From an uncultured Collinsella sp. (lineage in GTDB: Bacteria; Actinomycetota; Coriobacteriia; Coriobacteriales; Coriobacteriaceae): a stretch of DNA of 15,798 bases. The notes under the pieces are model-generated. The model did not search any database. It had not been told where the DNA came from and saw only the letters and a program-made list of their open reading frames with translations. Below are positions 9,266-15,798 of this stretch, piece after piece; positions within the stretch are counted from its first letter, which is position 1, and every line of letters starts with the position of its first letter. The position numbers and the translations under genes are program-made. The stretch lies in contig USHZ01000024.1 in assembly GCA_900554595.1 (NCBI GenBank), positions 1-15,798 on the forward strand, written 5' to 3'.

Positions 9266-9292
9266 AGGGTGTTCCAAAGGAGCGCCCTTTTT
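9266..9292 (+). terminator. Intrinsic terminator of clpC
   Basis: AGGGTGTTCC (9266-9275) and GGAGCGCCCT (9279-9288) form a 10-bp stem with two G-U pairs and an AAA loop, running directly into TTTTT (9288-9292). It is 26 nt after the clpC stop codon. Confidence 0.8.
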
Positions 9293-9372
9293 CTGTTGAA
9301 AAGGCCCCTTCGTTCAAAGTAGATCTCATTAAACATATCAATGGCGTATGCATAAACGTTGATCAAGCGTTG

Positions 9373-9437
9373 AGGTTGGCTGAAGGGTCCAACGTCTCTT
9401 CGGCACGACCCGTCTAACCTGCTTTATTCTAATAAAG
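9373..9437 (+). other. Cluster of inverted repeats in the clpC-pepD intergenic region
   Basis: AGGTT (9373-9377) with AACCT (9416-9420) encloses GGGTC (9385-9389) with GACCC (9407-9411). A competing pair, GTTGG (9375-9379) with CCAAC (9389-9393), excludes the inner one. Immediately after comes a perfect palindrome, CTTTATT-ct-AATAAAG (9422-9437). The cluster could be an operator region or a small structured RNA. The 273-nt stretch 9293-9565 otherwise holds no gene that I can see, only the weak promoter listed separately. Confidence 0.3.
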
Positions 9438-9492
9438 TAGCGTTTCCCCGCCGTTAGCCGATGATGCAAGGGCGCTCGGCGTTTTCGACTGG

Positions 9493-9521
9493 TTTATGCA
9501 CGCAAAGTCTGGGAATATACA
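9493..9521 (+). promoter_or_regulatory. Possible pepD promoter
   Basis: TTTATG (9493-9498) and TATACA (9516-9521) are 17 nt apart. The -10 matches 4 of 6 consensus positions and the -35 only 3. Transcription from about 9528 would leave a short 5' leader before the pepD ribosome site. This is the best AT-rich candidate in the region, but it is weak. Confidence 0.35.
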
Positions 9522-9565
9522 AGTCGCATGTCTTACTGTCTAACCAGTTGCGCCAAGGAGGCACC

Positions 9566-11023
9566 ATGGATTACAAGATCACCGGCTACGAGCCCGCCCA
9601 GCTGTTCCATTTCTTTGAGGAGGTCAGCGCGATTCCTCGTGGGTCTGGCAACGAGAAGGGCATCAGCGATTTCCTGGTTGCGTTTGCCAAGGAGCGCGGC
9701 CTCGATGTGTACCAGGACGAGGTCTACAACGTCATCATTCGCAAGCCCGCTTCTGCCGGCGCCGAGAATGCCCCGACCGTGATGCTGCAGGGCCACATCG
9801 ATATGGTGTGCGACAAGTTGGGCTCTGTTGAGCACGACTTTACGACCGACGGTATCGACCTGGTCGTCAAGGACGGCGTCCTCACCGCTAACGGCACCAC
9901 CCTGGGCGCCGACAACGGTATCGCCGTCGCTCTGATGCTCACTGTTCTCGATGACGATTCGATCGTTCACCCCGCCCTCGAGTGCGTATTCACCACCGAC
10001 GAGGAGACTGGCCTGGTCGGCGCCGAGACGCTCGACAAGTCCCAGATTAGCGCCCGCACCATGATTAACCTTGACTCCGAGGAAGAGGGCGTTGCCACCG
10101 TCAGCTGCGCCGGCGGCGTCGTCGTTACCTACACCTGCCCCATCGTGCGCGAGCACAAGACCGGTAGCACCCTCACGCTCGACATCTCCGGCCTACTGGG
10201 TGGTCATTCCGGCAACGATATCAACCTGGAGCGCGGCAACGGCAACCTCATCATGGCCCGTATCATCGACCGCCTGATGGTCGCCGGCGAGCCCGCCATC
10301 GTCAGCTTTAACGGCGGCACCAAGGACAACGCCATCAACCGTGAGTGCAAGGCTGTTCTGGTCTACGCCGACCACGCTGCCGCCGAGGCCGCGGCCCAGA
10401 TCGCAAAGGGCATCATCGCCGACGTCACTGCCGAGCTCGAGGTCTTCGACCCCGGCTTTACCTGCACCGTCGAGATTGCCGACGATGCCGAGGTCGAGGC
10501 CATGGACCAGAAGTCCGCGCTTGCCCTCATCCGCGCCCTGCGTCTTGCCCCTAACGGCGTGATTCGCCGCAACGTCGCCACCGACGGCTCCGTCGAGGTT
10601 TCCTCCAACATCGGCGTGGTCGCCACTTCCGACGACCAGGTCAAGATCATGCTGTCCCCGCGCTCCTCGATCACCTCGCTGCAGAACGAGTTCAAGGACC
10701 GCCTGCAGACGTTGGCCGATGTCCTGGGCTTCGACGCCAAGTTCGAGTTCGAGTATCCCGGCTGGAGCTATGCCGAGCATTCGCCGGTCCGCGACGTCTT
10801 TGTCGAGAGCTATCGCGAGCTCTTTGGCTCCGAGCTGCGCATCGAGTCCATTCACGCCGGCCTTGAGTGCGGCCTGTTTGCCGAGGCCCTGCACGGCCTG
10901 GACGCCATCGCCGTGGGACCGACGCTCTCCGATGTCCACACCCCGGACGAGAGCATGGAGCTCGCTTCTGCCGAGCGCTTCTACGAGCTGCTCATCGACG
11001 TCCTCAAGCGCCTTGCCGCGTAA
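9566..11023 (+). CDS. pepD: Aminoacyl-histidine dipeptidase (M20 family, PepD-like)
   Basis: This 485-residue cytoplasmic metallopeptidase hydrolyses dipeptides such as Xaa-His (carnosinase type) and supports peptide use. The M20 catalytic set is complete: H77 and D79 in LQGHIDMVCDK, bridging D116 in LGADNGIAVA, catalytic E146 followed by E147 in TTDEETGLVGA, D170 in MINLDSEEEG, and C-terminal H458 in LSDVHTPDESMEL. A lid/dimerisation domain occupies about residues 185-385. Length matches PepD (about 485). The start is ATG 9566 because AAGGAGG (9555-9561) lies 4 nt upstream and the protein then begins MDYKITGYEPAQLFHFFEEV like its family. An upstream in-frame ATG (9461) would add 35 unrelated residues. 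It stands alone, convergent with mntP. Confidence 0.93.
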   Translation: MDYKITGYEPAQLFHFFEEVSAIPRGSGNEKGISDFLVAFAKERGLDVYQDEVYNVIIRKPASAGAENAPTVMLQGHIDMVCDKLGSVEHDFTTDGIDLVVKDGVLTANGTTLGADNGIAVALMLTVLDDDSIVHPALECVFTTDEETGLVGAETLDKSQISARTMINLDSEEEGVATVSCAGGVVVTYTCPIVREHKTGSTLTLDISGLLGGHSGNDINLERGNGNLIMARIIDRLMVAGEPAIVSFNGGTKDNAINRECKAVLVYADHAAAEAAAQIAKGIIADVTAELEVFDPGFTCTVEIADDAEVEAMDQKSALALIRALRLAPNGVIRRNVATDGSVEVSSNIGVVATSDDQVKIMLSPRSSITSLQNEFKDRLQTLADVLGFDAKFEFEYPGWSYAEHSPVRDVFVESYRELFGSELRIESIHAGLECGLFAEALHGLDAIAVGPTLSDVHTPDESMELASAERFYELLIDVLKRLAA

Positions 11024-11065
11024 GGGTCGCCTTGACTAAGCCGCTCTAAAACGGCTGGCTATGAA

Positions 11066-11098
11066 AACGACCGCTTGGCGTAATGCCGGGCGGCCGTT
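11066..11098. terminator. Shared hairpin between convergent pepD and mntP
   Basis: AACGACCGC (11066-11074) pairs with GCGGCCGTT (11090-11098) with one mismatch, and an inner GGC-gtaat-GCC tightens the loop. On the minus strand the stem is followed by GTTTTC, which makes a reasonable terminator for mntP. On the plus strand GTTATTCGTT follows, so it is weaker for pepD. Its position 5 nt past the mntP stop and 42 nt past the pepD stop fits bidirectional use. Confidence 0.6.
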
Positions 11099-11103
11099 AT
11101 TCG

Positions 11104-11682
11104 TTACAGCGCCAAAATCCCCAGATGCTCAAGCAAGATCTTAAGCCCGATGAGGATGAGCACGACGCCACCCACGATGGTGGCAGGCTTTTCGTAGCGC
11201 GCGCCAAAGGTGTGGCCGATCGCTACGCCGGCGACGGAGAAGATAAAGGTTGTGATGCCGATGAGCGACACGGCGGGCATGATGTCGACCGAGAGCGCGG
11301 CAAATGAGATGCCCACGGCTAGGGCGTCGATTGAGGTGGCGATGGCGAGGATCAGGTACTCGCCCAGGTCAATCTTTTCGGCATCCTTGCCGTCGCCTTC
11401 ATCCTCGTCCTCGGTAAAGGCCTCCCACAGCATTTTGCCGCCAATGAAGGCGAGCAGGATAAAGGCGATCCAGTGGTCGATGGGGCCGATGATGCCCATA
11501 AACTGGCTGCCAAGCGCCCATCCGATCACGGGCATGCCGGCCTGGAAGCCGCCAAAGAACAGGCCGAGTACCACGGCGACCTTAAGGTTGATCTTCTTCA
11601 TGCCAAGGCCCTTGCAGATGGATACGGCAAAGGCGTCCATCGAAAGGCCAACAGCGAGCAACACGAGCTCTGCGAGTCCCAT
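11104..11682 (-). CDS. mntP: Manganese efflux pump MntP
   Basis: The 192-residue inner-membrane protein has six predicted helices in two inverted-repeat halves. MntP exports Mn(II) to prevent its toxicity. Helix 1 contains the conserved acidic motif LSMDAFAVSI (D16), and the equivalent helix of the second half has TSIDALAVGI (D119). GGFQAGMPVIGW and GARYEKPATIVGG are further family motifs. A strongly acidic loop (about residues 90-102, EDEDEGDGKDAE) joins the halves and could hold metal on the cytoplasmic side. Its length is normal for the family. The ATG at 11682 has GGGAG (plus-strand 11690-11694) 7 nt upstream. This ribosome site is one arm of an inverted repeat, so translation may be controlled. 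It is divergent from disA and probably monocistronic. Confidence 0.93.
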   Translation of the reverse strand: MGLAELVLLAVGLSMDAFAVSICKGLGMKKINLKVAVVLGLFFGGFQAGMPVIGWALGSQFMGIIGPIDHWIAFILLAFIGGKMLWEAFTEDEDEGDGKDAEKIDLGEYLILAIATSIDALAVGISFAALSVDIMPAVSLIGITTFIFSVAGVAIGHTFGARYEKPATIVGGVVLILIGLKILLEHLGILAL

Positions 11683-11688
11683 AGTCTG

Positions 11689-11732
11689 GCTCCCTCTCTG
11701 CGGGCAGGCCCGCGTGTACCTCTTGGGGGAGC
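11689..11732 (-). promoter_or_regulatory. mntP leader stem enclosing the ribosome binding site
   Basis: Read on the minus strand, GCTCCC (plus 11732-11727) can pair with GGGAGC (plus 11694-11689), which contains the mntP Shine-Dalgarno. Between them lies a tight GCGGG-cctg-CCCGC hairpin (11713-11700). The fold would hide the ribosome site. The yybP-ykoY Mn(II) riboswitch commonly precedes mntP, but I do not find its conserved GGGGAGUAG element on this strand. The rest of the divergent gap to disA (11733-11908) shows short AT-rich patches but no promoter that I can assign with confidence. Confidence 0.4.
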
Positions 11733-11908
11733 AACAAAAAGACTAACCTTGGCACATGGTTGATTGGGTAGTCAAAAGAGCCCGTCCCAAATTAGCTATC
11801 TTAGCGGTGTTCGCTCATTCTGTAAGCATCGGATTTCGCGAGCGCCGCGGGGGCAAACCGTGAGAAACTATTTAGCGTTTATGGAGCGTATACGATGGGA
11901 GCGATGCC

Positions 11909-12976
11909 TTGGATAAGAACGAGCTGCAAAAGCGTATGGAACAGGCCATCCGCCTGACGGCACCTGGTCAGCCGATCCGCACCGCCCTCGACATGATCAT
12001 CGCCGGTCACCTGGGCGCCCTTATCTGCGTCGGCGACACCGAAAACGTGCTCGCTGCCGGTAACGACGGCTTCCCGCTCAACATTTCGTTCACCTCGAAC
12101 CGCCTGTTCGAGCTCTCCAAGATGGACGGCGCCATCGTTATCGACGGCGACCTCACCCAGATCCTGCGCGCCAACTTCCATCTCAATCCCGATCCCTCGC
12201 TTGCCACGAGCGAGACGGGCATGCGTCATCGCACCGCCGCTCGCATGTCGGTGCTCACCGATGCCATTGTGATCTCGGTCTCGGCCCGTCGTGCCGTCGT
12301 CAACGTGTACGTTCACGGCAAGAGCTACGAGATCCAGCCCGTCACCACCATCATGAGCTCGGTCAACCAGCTCGTCGCCACGCTCCAGACTACCCGTCAG
12401 TCGCTCGATCGCTCCCTGCTGCGCCTGACGGCCCTCGAGCTCGACGACTACGTTACGCTCGCCGACATTACCGGTATTTTCTCGAGCTTCGAGATCATGC
12501 AGCAGGCAAAGACCGAGCTTAAGGATTGCATCGTCAAGTTGGGCAACCAGGGCAAGCTCGTGCAGATGCAGCTCGAGCAGCTCGCGGGCTCCAGCATGGA
12601 TACCGAATACGACCTGATGATCCGCGACTACGCAAGTGATTCTTCCGAGGCTAATGCCGAGAAGATTCGCGCCAACCTGAGCCGTATGACACCTAAGGAC
12701 CTGTCCGACCCACAGCATGTGGCGGCGGTTCTGGGTTACGACGACCTGGACGAGGACTCCGTCATGACGCCGCTGGGCCTGCGCACGCTTTCGCGCGTGT
12801 CCGTCGTGCGCGACGGCGTGGCCGAGAAGATCGTCGACGAGTACGGCTCGCTGCAGGAGCTCATGGACGACATCAGCGAGGATCCGGAGCGCCTGGGCGA
12901 CTTTGGCGTCAACAACCCTGCCATTCTTGCGGACTCGCTGTACCGCATGAAGGGCACCAAACAGGGGAACGCATAA
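11909..12976 (+). CDS. disA: Diadenylate cyclase DisA (c-di-AMP synthase, DNA-integrity scanner)
   Basis: The 355-residue protein condenses two ATP into cyclic di-AMP and scans DNA for branched structures. The N-terminal DAC domain (about 10-140) carries both catalytic motifs: DGA at 73-75 (KMDGAIVIDGD) and RHR at 106-108 (GMRHRTAARMS). A helical spine follows (about 145-290). A C-terminal helix-hairpin-helix region (about 300-355: VAEKIVDEYGSLQELM, then FGVNNPAILADSL) binds DNA. Length and order match the family (about 350-360). The start is TTG: GGGAG at 11897-11901 is 7 nt upstream, no in-frame ATG or GTG exists between it and the upstream in-frame stop at 11873, and the protein then begins MDKNELQKRMEQAIR as expected. 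Its stop overlaps the ispD start by one base (TAATG). It is the first gene of an operon running to cysS or beyond. Confidence 0.95.
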   Translation: MDKNELQKRMEQAIRLTAPGQPIRTALDMIIAGHLGALICVGDTENVLAAGNDGFPLNISFTSNRLFELSKMDGAIVIDGDLTQILRANFHLNPDPSLATSETGMRHRTAARMSVLTDAIVISVSARRAVVNVYVHGKSYEIQPVTTIMSSVNQLVATLQTTRQSLDRSLLRLTALELDDYVTLADITGIFSSFEIMQQAKTELKDCIVKLGNQGKLVQMQLEQLAGSSMDTEYDLMIRDYASDSSEANAEKIRANLSRMTPKDLSDPQHVAAVLGYDDLDEDSVMTPLGLRTLSRVSVVRDGVAEKIVDEYGSLQELMDDISEDPERLGDFGVNNPAILADSLYRMKGTKQGNA

Positions 12977-13704
12977 TGGCGCCCGTATGCGCCGTGGTCG
13001 TTGCCGGCGGCAGCGGCCAGCGCTTTGGAAATCCCGGCGGCAAGCAGCTCGTTAACGTGGCGGGCCGTCCGCTCATGAGCTGGTCTATCCGTGCGTTCGA
13101 TCGTAGCGACAAGGTCGGTCACATCGTGGTGGTGTGTCCTGCCGAGCGTCGTGCCGAGATGCGCCGCCTGGCCATCAGCCCGTATTCGTATAGCACGCCC
13201 ATCAGCTTTGCCGATGCCGGCGATACCCGCCAGGACTCCACCCGTGCCGGCGTGCATGCGGTACCGGCGGGTTTCGAATATGTCGCCATCCACGACGGCG
13301 CCCGTCCGCTCATCACGACCGAGGCCATCGATCATGCGATCGACGTGCTTGTGGGCGACCGCTCGCTCGACGGTGTCGTGTGCGGTCAACCCGCGATCGA
13401 CACGCTCAAGATTGTCGACGGCGACAACATCGTCGAGACGCCGCCGCGCGAGCTCTACTGGGCCGCGCAGACGCCGCAGATCTTTAGTGTCGACGCCATG
13501 AAGCGCGCCCATGCCGCGGCGATTGCCGAGGGCTTTATCGGCACGGACGATTCGTCACTGGTCGAGCGCATGGGTGGGCGCGTCCGCTGCGTCCAGAGCC
13601 CGCGCGATAACCTTAAGGTGACGGTGCCCGAGGACCTGCGCCCCGTAACCGCGATTCTGCTTGGCCGTATGGCCGAGGGAGAGGACCTTCCCCATGTTCA
13701 GTAA
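12976..13704 (+). CDS. ispD: 2-C-methyl-D-erythritol 4-phosphate cytidylyltransferase
   Basis: IspD joins CTP and MEP to give CDP-ME, the third step of the non-mevalonate isoprenoid pathway. The 242-residue chain has the nucleotide-binding motif VVAGGSGQRFGNPGGKQL, with R16 and K23 in the positions of the catalytic Arg and Lys. It also has HDGARPLIT (D107, R110), AAQTPQIF, and a late NLKVTVPEDL (K214) that lines the MEP site. The motif has Gly-Gly where many homologues have a Pro before the Lys, a modest variation. Length is normal for a monofunctional enzyme, and ispF follows separately. The ATG overlaps the disA TAA by one base, so expression is probably coupled. A Shine-Dalgarno-like GGGGAA (12964-12969) lies 6 nt upstream. 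Confidence 0.94.
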   Translation: MAPVCAVVVAGGSGQRFGNPGGKQLVNVAGRPLMSWSIRAFDRSDKVGHIVVVCPAERRAEMRRLAISPYSYSTPISFADAGDTRQDSTRAGVHAVPAGFEYVAIHDGARPLITTEAIDHAIDVLVGDRSLDGVVCGQPAIDTLKIVDGDNIVETPPRELYWAAQTPQIFSVDAMKRAHAAAIAEGFIGTDDSSLVERMGGRVRCVQSPRDNLKVTVPEDLRPVTAILLGRMAEGEDLPHVQ

Positions 13705-14188
13705 CCTGCGCATTGGCCACGGCTACGACGTCCACCGTTTGGTGGAGGGGCGTCGATGTATCATCGGCGGGGTCGACATTCCCTACGAGCGCGGCCTGCT
13801 GGGTCACTCGGATGCCGATGTGCTCGCGCACGCCTTGGCTGACGCCATTCTGGGCGCCTGCCGCGGGGGAGACATCGGCAAGCTATTCCCCGACACCGAT
13901 CCCGCCTACGAGGGTGCCGATTCGATGGTGCTGCTCGCTCGCGTGATGGACTATGCGCGCGAGCTGGGCTTTGAGTTTGTCGATGCCGATTGCACCATTG
14001 CCTGTCAGCAACCCAAGATCACCCCGCACCGCGATGCCATGCGCGCCAACCTTGCCCATGCCCTGGGCGTTGACGTCGAAAACGTGGGCGTCGCCGCCAC
14101 TACGACCGAAAAGCTCGGTTGGGAAGGCCAGGGCGAGGGAATCGGTGCCTGGGCTGTCTGCCTGCTACAGAAAACCGTTAAGGAGTAA
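13694..14188 (+). CDS. ispF: 2-C-methyl-D-erythritol 2,4-cyclodiphosphate synthase
   Basis: IspF cyclises CDP-ME 2-phosphate to MEcPP with release of CMP, the fifth MEP-pathway step. The 164-residue protein begins MFSNLRIGHGYDVHRL. The zinc ligands D12 and H14 lie in GYDVH, with H46 in DVLAHALADA. The conserved GLLGHSDAD loop is at 34-42, GDIGKLFPDTDP follows, and TTTEKLGWEGQGEGIGAWAV closes the chain. IspF works as a homotrimer. The start at 13694 has a purine-rich site (GGGAGAGGA) about 8 nt upstream and fits the family. It overlaps the end of ispD by 11 nt. An upstream in-frame start (13661) would add residues with no family support. IspE, the intervening enzyme, is not in this window. Confidence 0.95.
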   Translation: MFSNLRIGHGYDVHRLVEGRRCIIGGVDIPYERGLLGHSDADVLAHALADAILGACRGGDIGKLFPDTDPAYEGADSMVLLARVMDYARELGFEFVDADCTIACQQPKITPHRDAMRANLAHALGVDVENVGVAATTTEKLGWEGQGEGIGAWAVCLLQKTVKE

Positions 14189-14191
14189 CGA

Positions 14192-15658
14192 ATGCGTATC
14201 TACAACAGCGCTACCCATAAAAAGGAAGAGTTCCAGCCCATCGAGTCCGGCAAGGTCCGCATGTACGTGTGCGGCCCCACGGTCTACGACAACATCCACA
14301 TCGGCAATGCCCGCACGTTCATCAGCTTTGACGTGATTCGTCGCTGGCTCATCGCGAGCGGCTACGAGGTCACGTTCGCCCAGAACCTCACCGATGTCGA
14401 TGACAAGATCATCAAGCGCGCCAACGAGCAGGGCCGTACGGCTGCCGAGGTCGCGACGGAGTTTTCCGACAAGTTCATCGGCGTCATGCGCGCCGCCAAC
14501 GTGCTCGATCCCGATGTGCGCCCCCGCGCCACCAAGGAGATCGGCCCCATGATCGCCATGATCAAGACGCTTATCGAGCAGGGCCACGCTTACGCAGCCG
14601 ATAACGGCGATGTGTACTTTGCCGTGCGCAGCGATCCCAACTATGGTCAGGTCTCGGGCCGCAACATCGACGACCTTATGGTTGGCGCGCGCATCGAGGA
14701 GAACGAGGACAAGAACGACCCGCTCGACTTTGCCCTGTGGAAGGCCGCCAAGCCCGGCGAGCCCAGCTGGCCGAGCCCCTGGGGCGAGGGCCGTCCCGGC
14801 TGGCACACCGAGTGCGCCGCCATGGTGCACCGCTACCTGGGCACCCCGATCGACATCCACGGCGGCGGCTCCGATCTTGCCTTCCCGCATCACGAGAACG
14901 AGTGCGCCCAGGCCACCTGCGCCTGGCACCAGGGCTTCTCCAACACCTGGATGCACACGGGCATGCTGCTGGTAGACGGCGAGAAGATGTCCAAGTCGCT
15001 CGGCAACTTCTTTACGCTGGCCGAGGTGCTCGAGCAGCACTCCGCTGCCGCCCTGCGCCTGCTGATGCTGCAGACGAGCTATCGCTCGCCGCTCGACTTT
15101 TCTTGGGAGCGTCTGGAAGGTGCCGAGAACTCGCTCACGCGTATCGCCGGTACGGTCGAGAATCTGCGCTGGGCCGCGAACCATGCGACGGCCGATGCCG
15201 ATGAGGCGGCATCCGAAGCGTTTGCCGCCAAGGCCGCCGAGACCCGTGCCACCTTTAAGGAGTGCATGGACGACGACTTTAACACTGCTGGTGCCATGGG
15301 TGCCGTCTTTGGCTTTGTGACCGAGTGCAACCAGTATCTGGAGCAGGCGGGCGATGCTGCCGACAAGGCCGCAGTTCTGGCTGCCGCCGATACGCTGGTT
15401 GAGCTGCTCGACACATTTGGCGTCGAGCTTCCCGAGCCCAAGGTCGAGCTGCCGCTGGGCCTGCTGGGCGTTGCCGCCGGTTTGGTTGCCTACACGGGTG
15501 ACGACGTGGACGAGGCCGCTGCCAAGATTCTTGAGGCTCGCGCCGAGGCCCGTGCCGCCAAGAACTGGGATCTGGCCGACGCCATCCGCGATCAGCTCAA
15601 GGACCTGGGCCTCACCATTGAGGATACTGCCGCGGGCACTCGTATTAAGACTCTCTAG
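14192..15658 (+). CDS. cysS: Cysteinyl-tRNA synthetase
   Basis: This class I aminoacyl-tRNA synthetase charges tRNA-Cys in the cytoplasm. The 488-residue chain begins MRIYNSATHKKEEFQPIE. The HIGH-type motif is HIGN (36-39) in CGPTVYDNIHIGNARTF, and the KMSKS loop is at 265-269 (GEKMSKSLGN). The zinc site that recognises the cysteine thiol is complete: C27, C208 (WHTECAAM), H233 and E237 (FPHHENECAQA), matching the E. coli enzyme with an offset of one. The C-terminal third is the helical anticodon-binding part, Ala- and Glu-rich, ending in the usual KNWDLADAIRDQLKDLGLTIEDT segment. AAGGAG (14180-14185) lies inside the end of ispF, 6 nt before the ATG. The gap to ispF is 3 nt. It closes the visible operon and is followed by a long palindrome. 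Confidence 0.97.
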   Translation: MRIYNSATHKKEEFQPIESGKVRMYVCGPTVYDNIHIGNARTFISFDVIRRWLIASGYEVTFAQNLTDVDDKIIKRANEQGRTAAEVATEFSDKFIGVMRAANVLDPDVRPRATKEIGPMIAMIKTLIEQGHAYAADNGDVYFAVRSDPNYGQVSGRNIDDLMVGARIEENEDKNDPLDFALWKAAKPGEPSWPSPWGEGRPGWHTECAAMVHRYLGTPIDIHGGGSDLAFPHHENECAQATCAWHQGFSNTWMHTGMLLVDGEKMSKSLGNFFTLAEVLEQHSAAALRLLMLQTSYRSPLDFSWERLEGAENSLTRIAGTVENLRWAANHATADADEAASEAFAAKAAETRATFKECMDDDFNTAGAMGAVFGFVTECNQYLEQAGDAADKAAVLAAADTLVELLDTFGVELPEPKVELPLGLLGVAAGLVAYTGDDVDEAAAKILEARAEARAAKNWDLADAIRDQLKDLGLTIEDTAAGTRIKTL

Positions 15659-15664
15659 TATTTG

Positions 15665-15767
15665 TCGACCGTTCGAGGTGCGGCAGATTGCCTTGAAAGA
15701 GGAGGGCATAGACCTGGTGGTCATGCCCGACGATTGAAAGGCAAGGTGCCGTGGCTCGGACGGTCGA
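15665..15767 (+). repeat. 103-nt nested palindrome after cysS
   Basis: Four pairs of arms are nested in order about one centre. TCGACCGTTCGAG (15665-15677) pairs with CTCGGACGGTCGA (15755-15767), 12 of 13 Watson-Crick plus one T-G. CGGCA (15681-15685) pairs with TGCCG (15747-15751). TTGCCTT (15688-15694) pairs with AAGGCAA (15738-15744). GGGCAT-a-GACC (15704-15714) pairs with GGTCATGCCC (15719-15728) around a TGGT loop. Together these make one long stem-loop of about 35 pairs with small internal loops. Only a weak T-rich tail (ATTCTTGTTCGTT) follows, so a full terminator is doubtful. It may be an RNase III-type processing site, a structured leader of the next gene or a small mobile palindrome. 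Confidence 0.6.
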
Positions 15768-15787
15768 TTCTTGTTCGTTATCTATTT

Positions 15788-15798
15788 AAGGAGGCCGT
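15788..15798 (+). promoter_or_regulatory. Shine-Dalgarno sequence of the next gene, start beyond the window
   Basis: AAGGAGG (15788-15794) is a near-perfect ribosome binding site, and the window ends 4 nt later, before a start codon. A plus-strand gene therefore begins just outside. From the conserved order in other Gram-positive bacteria, a 23S rRNA 2'-O-methyltransferase (rlmB) is the likeliest candidate, but none of it is visible here. Confidence 0.6.

Noticed and set aside
9461..9565. Upstream in-frame ATG that would lengthen PepD by 35 residues
   Set aside because: AAGGAGG directly precedes ATG 9566, where the family similarity begins, and the extension contains the likely promoter.
11721..11735. 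TTGGGGGAGCAAC on the plus strand, resembling the GGGGAGUAG element of yybP-ykoY riboswitches
   Set aside because: It is on the strand pointing away from mntP, the sequence is not exact, and the second conserved riboswitch segment is missing.
15679..15737. Short frame ending KEEGIDLVVMPDD, a possible gene remnant or small protein
   Set aside because: It has no ribosome site, it is fully contained in the nested palindrome, and no family is recognisable. The base-pairing explains the sequence better than coding.

Overview
The window looks like a chromosomal segment of a high-GC Gram-positive anaerobe. My best guess is the Coriobacteriia, Collinsella or a close relative. The guess rests on the strong G/C bias at third codon positions, the very large 2-hydroxyacyl-CoA dehydratase activase-like protein typical of strict anaerobes, and an actinobacterial-style ClpC sitting beside a reduced form of the Firmicutes-type disA-ispD-ispF-cysS cluster. 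The taxonomic call comes from recall of family patterns, not from a search. Layout, left to right. (1) Positions 1-147 are the 3' end of an unidentified membrane protein. Two adjacent palindromic elements (148-180 and 184-250) and a strong terminator-type hairpin (367-416) follow it. (2) 458-1006 encodes a four-helix membrane protein built from two DUF2798-like units, ended by a good intrinsic terminator (1173-1205). (3) A 21-bp perfect palindrome (1218-1238) precedes a two-gene unit: a 1479-residue activase/reductase-type protein (1288-5727) and a TetR-family regulator (5711-6400) whose start overlaps the end of the big gene. The palindrome is the obvious candidate operator for that regulator. 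(4) clpC (6598-9240) has its own promoter, a leader hairpin and a terminator. (5) pepD (9566-11023, M20-type aminoacyl-histidine dipeptidase) converges on mntP (11682-11104, minus strand, manganese efflux), with a shared hairpin between them. (6) A tightly packed operon runs from disA (TTG start, 11909) through ispD, ispF and cysS to 15658. It probably continues into a further gene whose Shine-Dalgarno sequence is the last thing in the window. How the genes work together: disA makes c-di-AMP, ispD and ispF are two steps of the MEP isoprenoid pathway, and cysS charges tRNA-Cys. They are linked by overlaps of 1 and 11 nt and a 3-nt gap, so they are almost certainly co-transcribed. The most unusual item is the TetR-controlled large ORF. 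It combines two ASKHA ATPase/activase domains, each with its Fe-S cysteine pair, a CxxCxxxC...C module, and two HgdB-like halves carrying three candidate cluster cysteines each. It looks like a complete ATP-driven low-potential electron-transfer machine in one chain, with no separate dehydratase subunits nearby. The second most interesting item is a 103-nt long nested palindrome in the gap after cysS. No tRNA, rRNA, CRISPR array, transposase gene or insertion sequence was seen.
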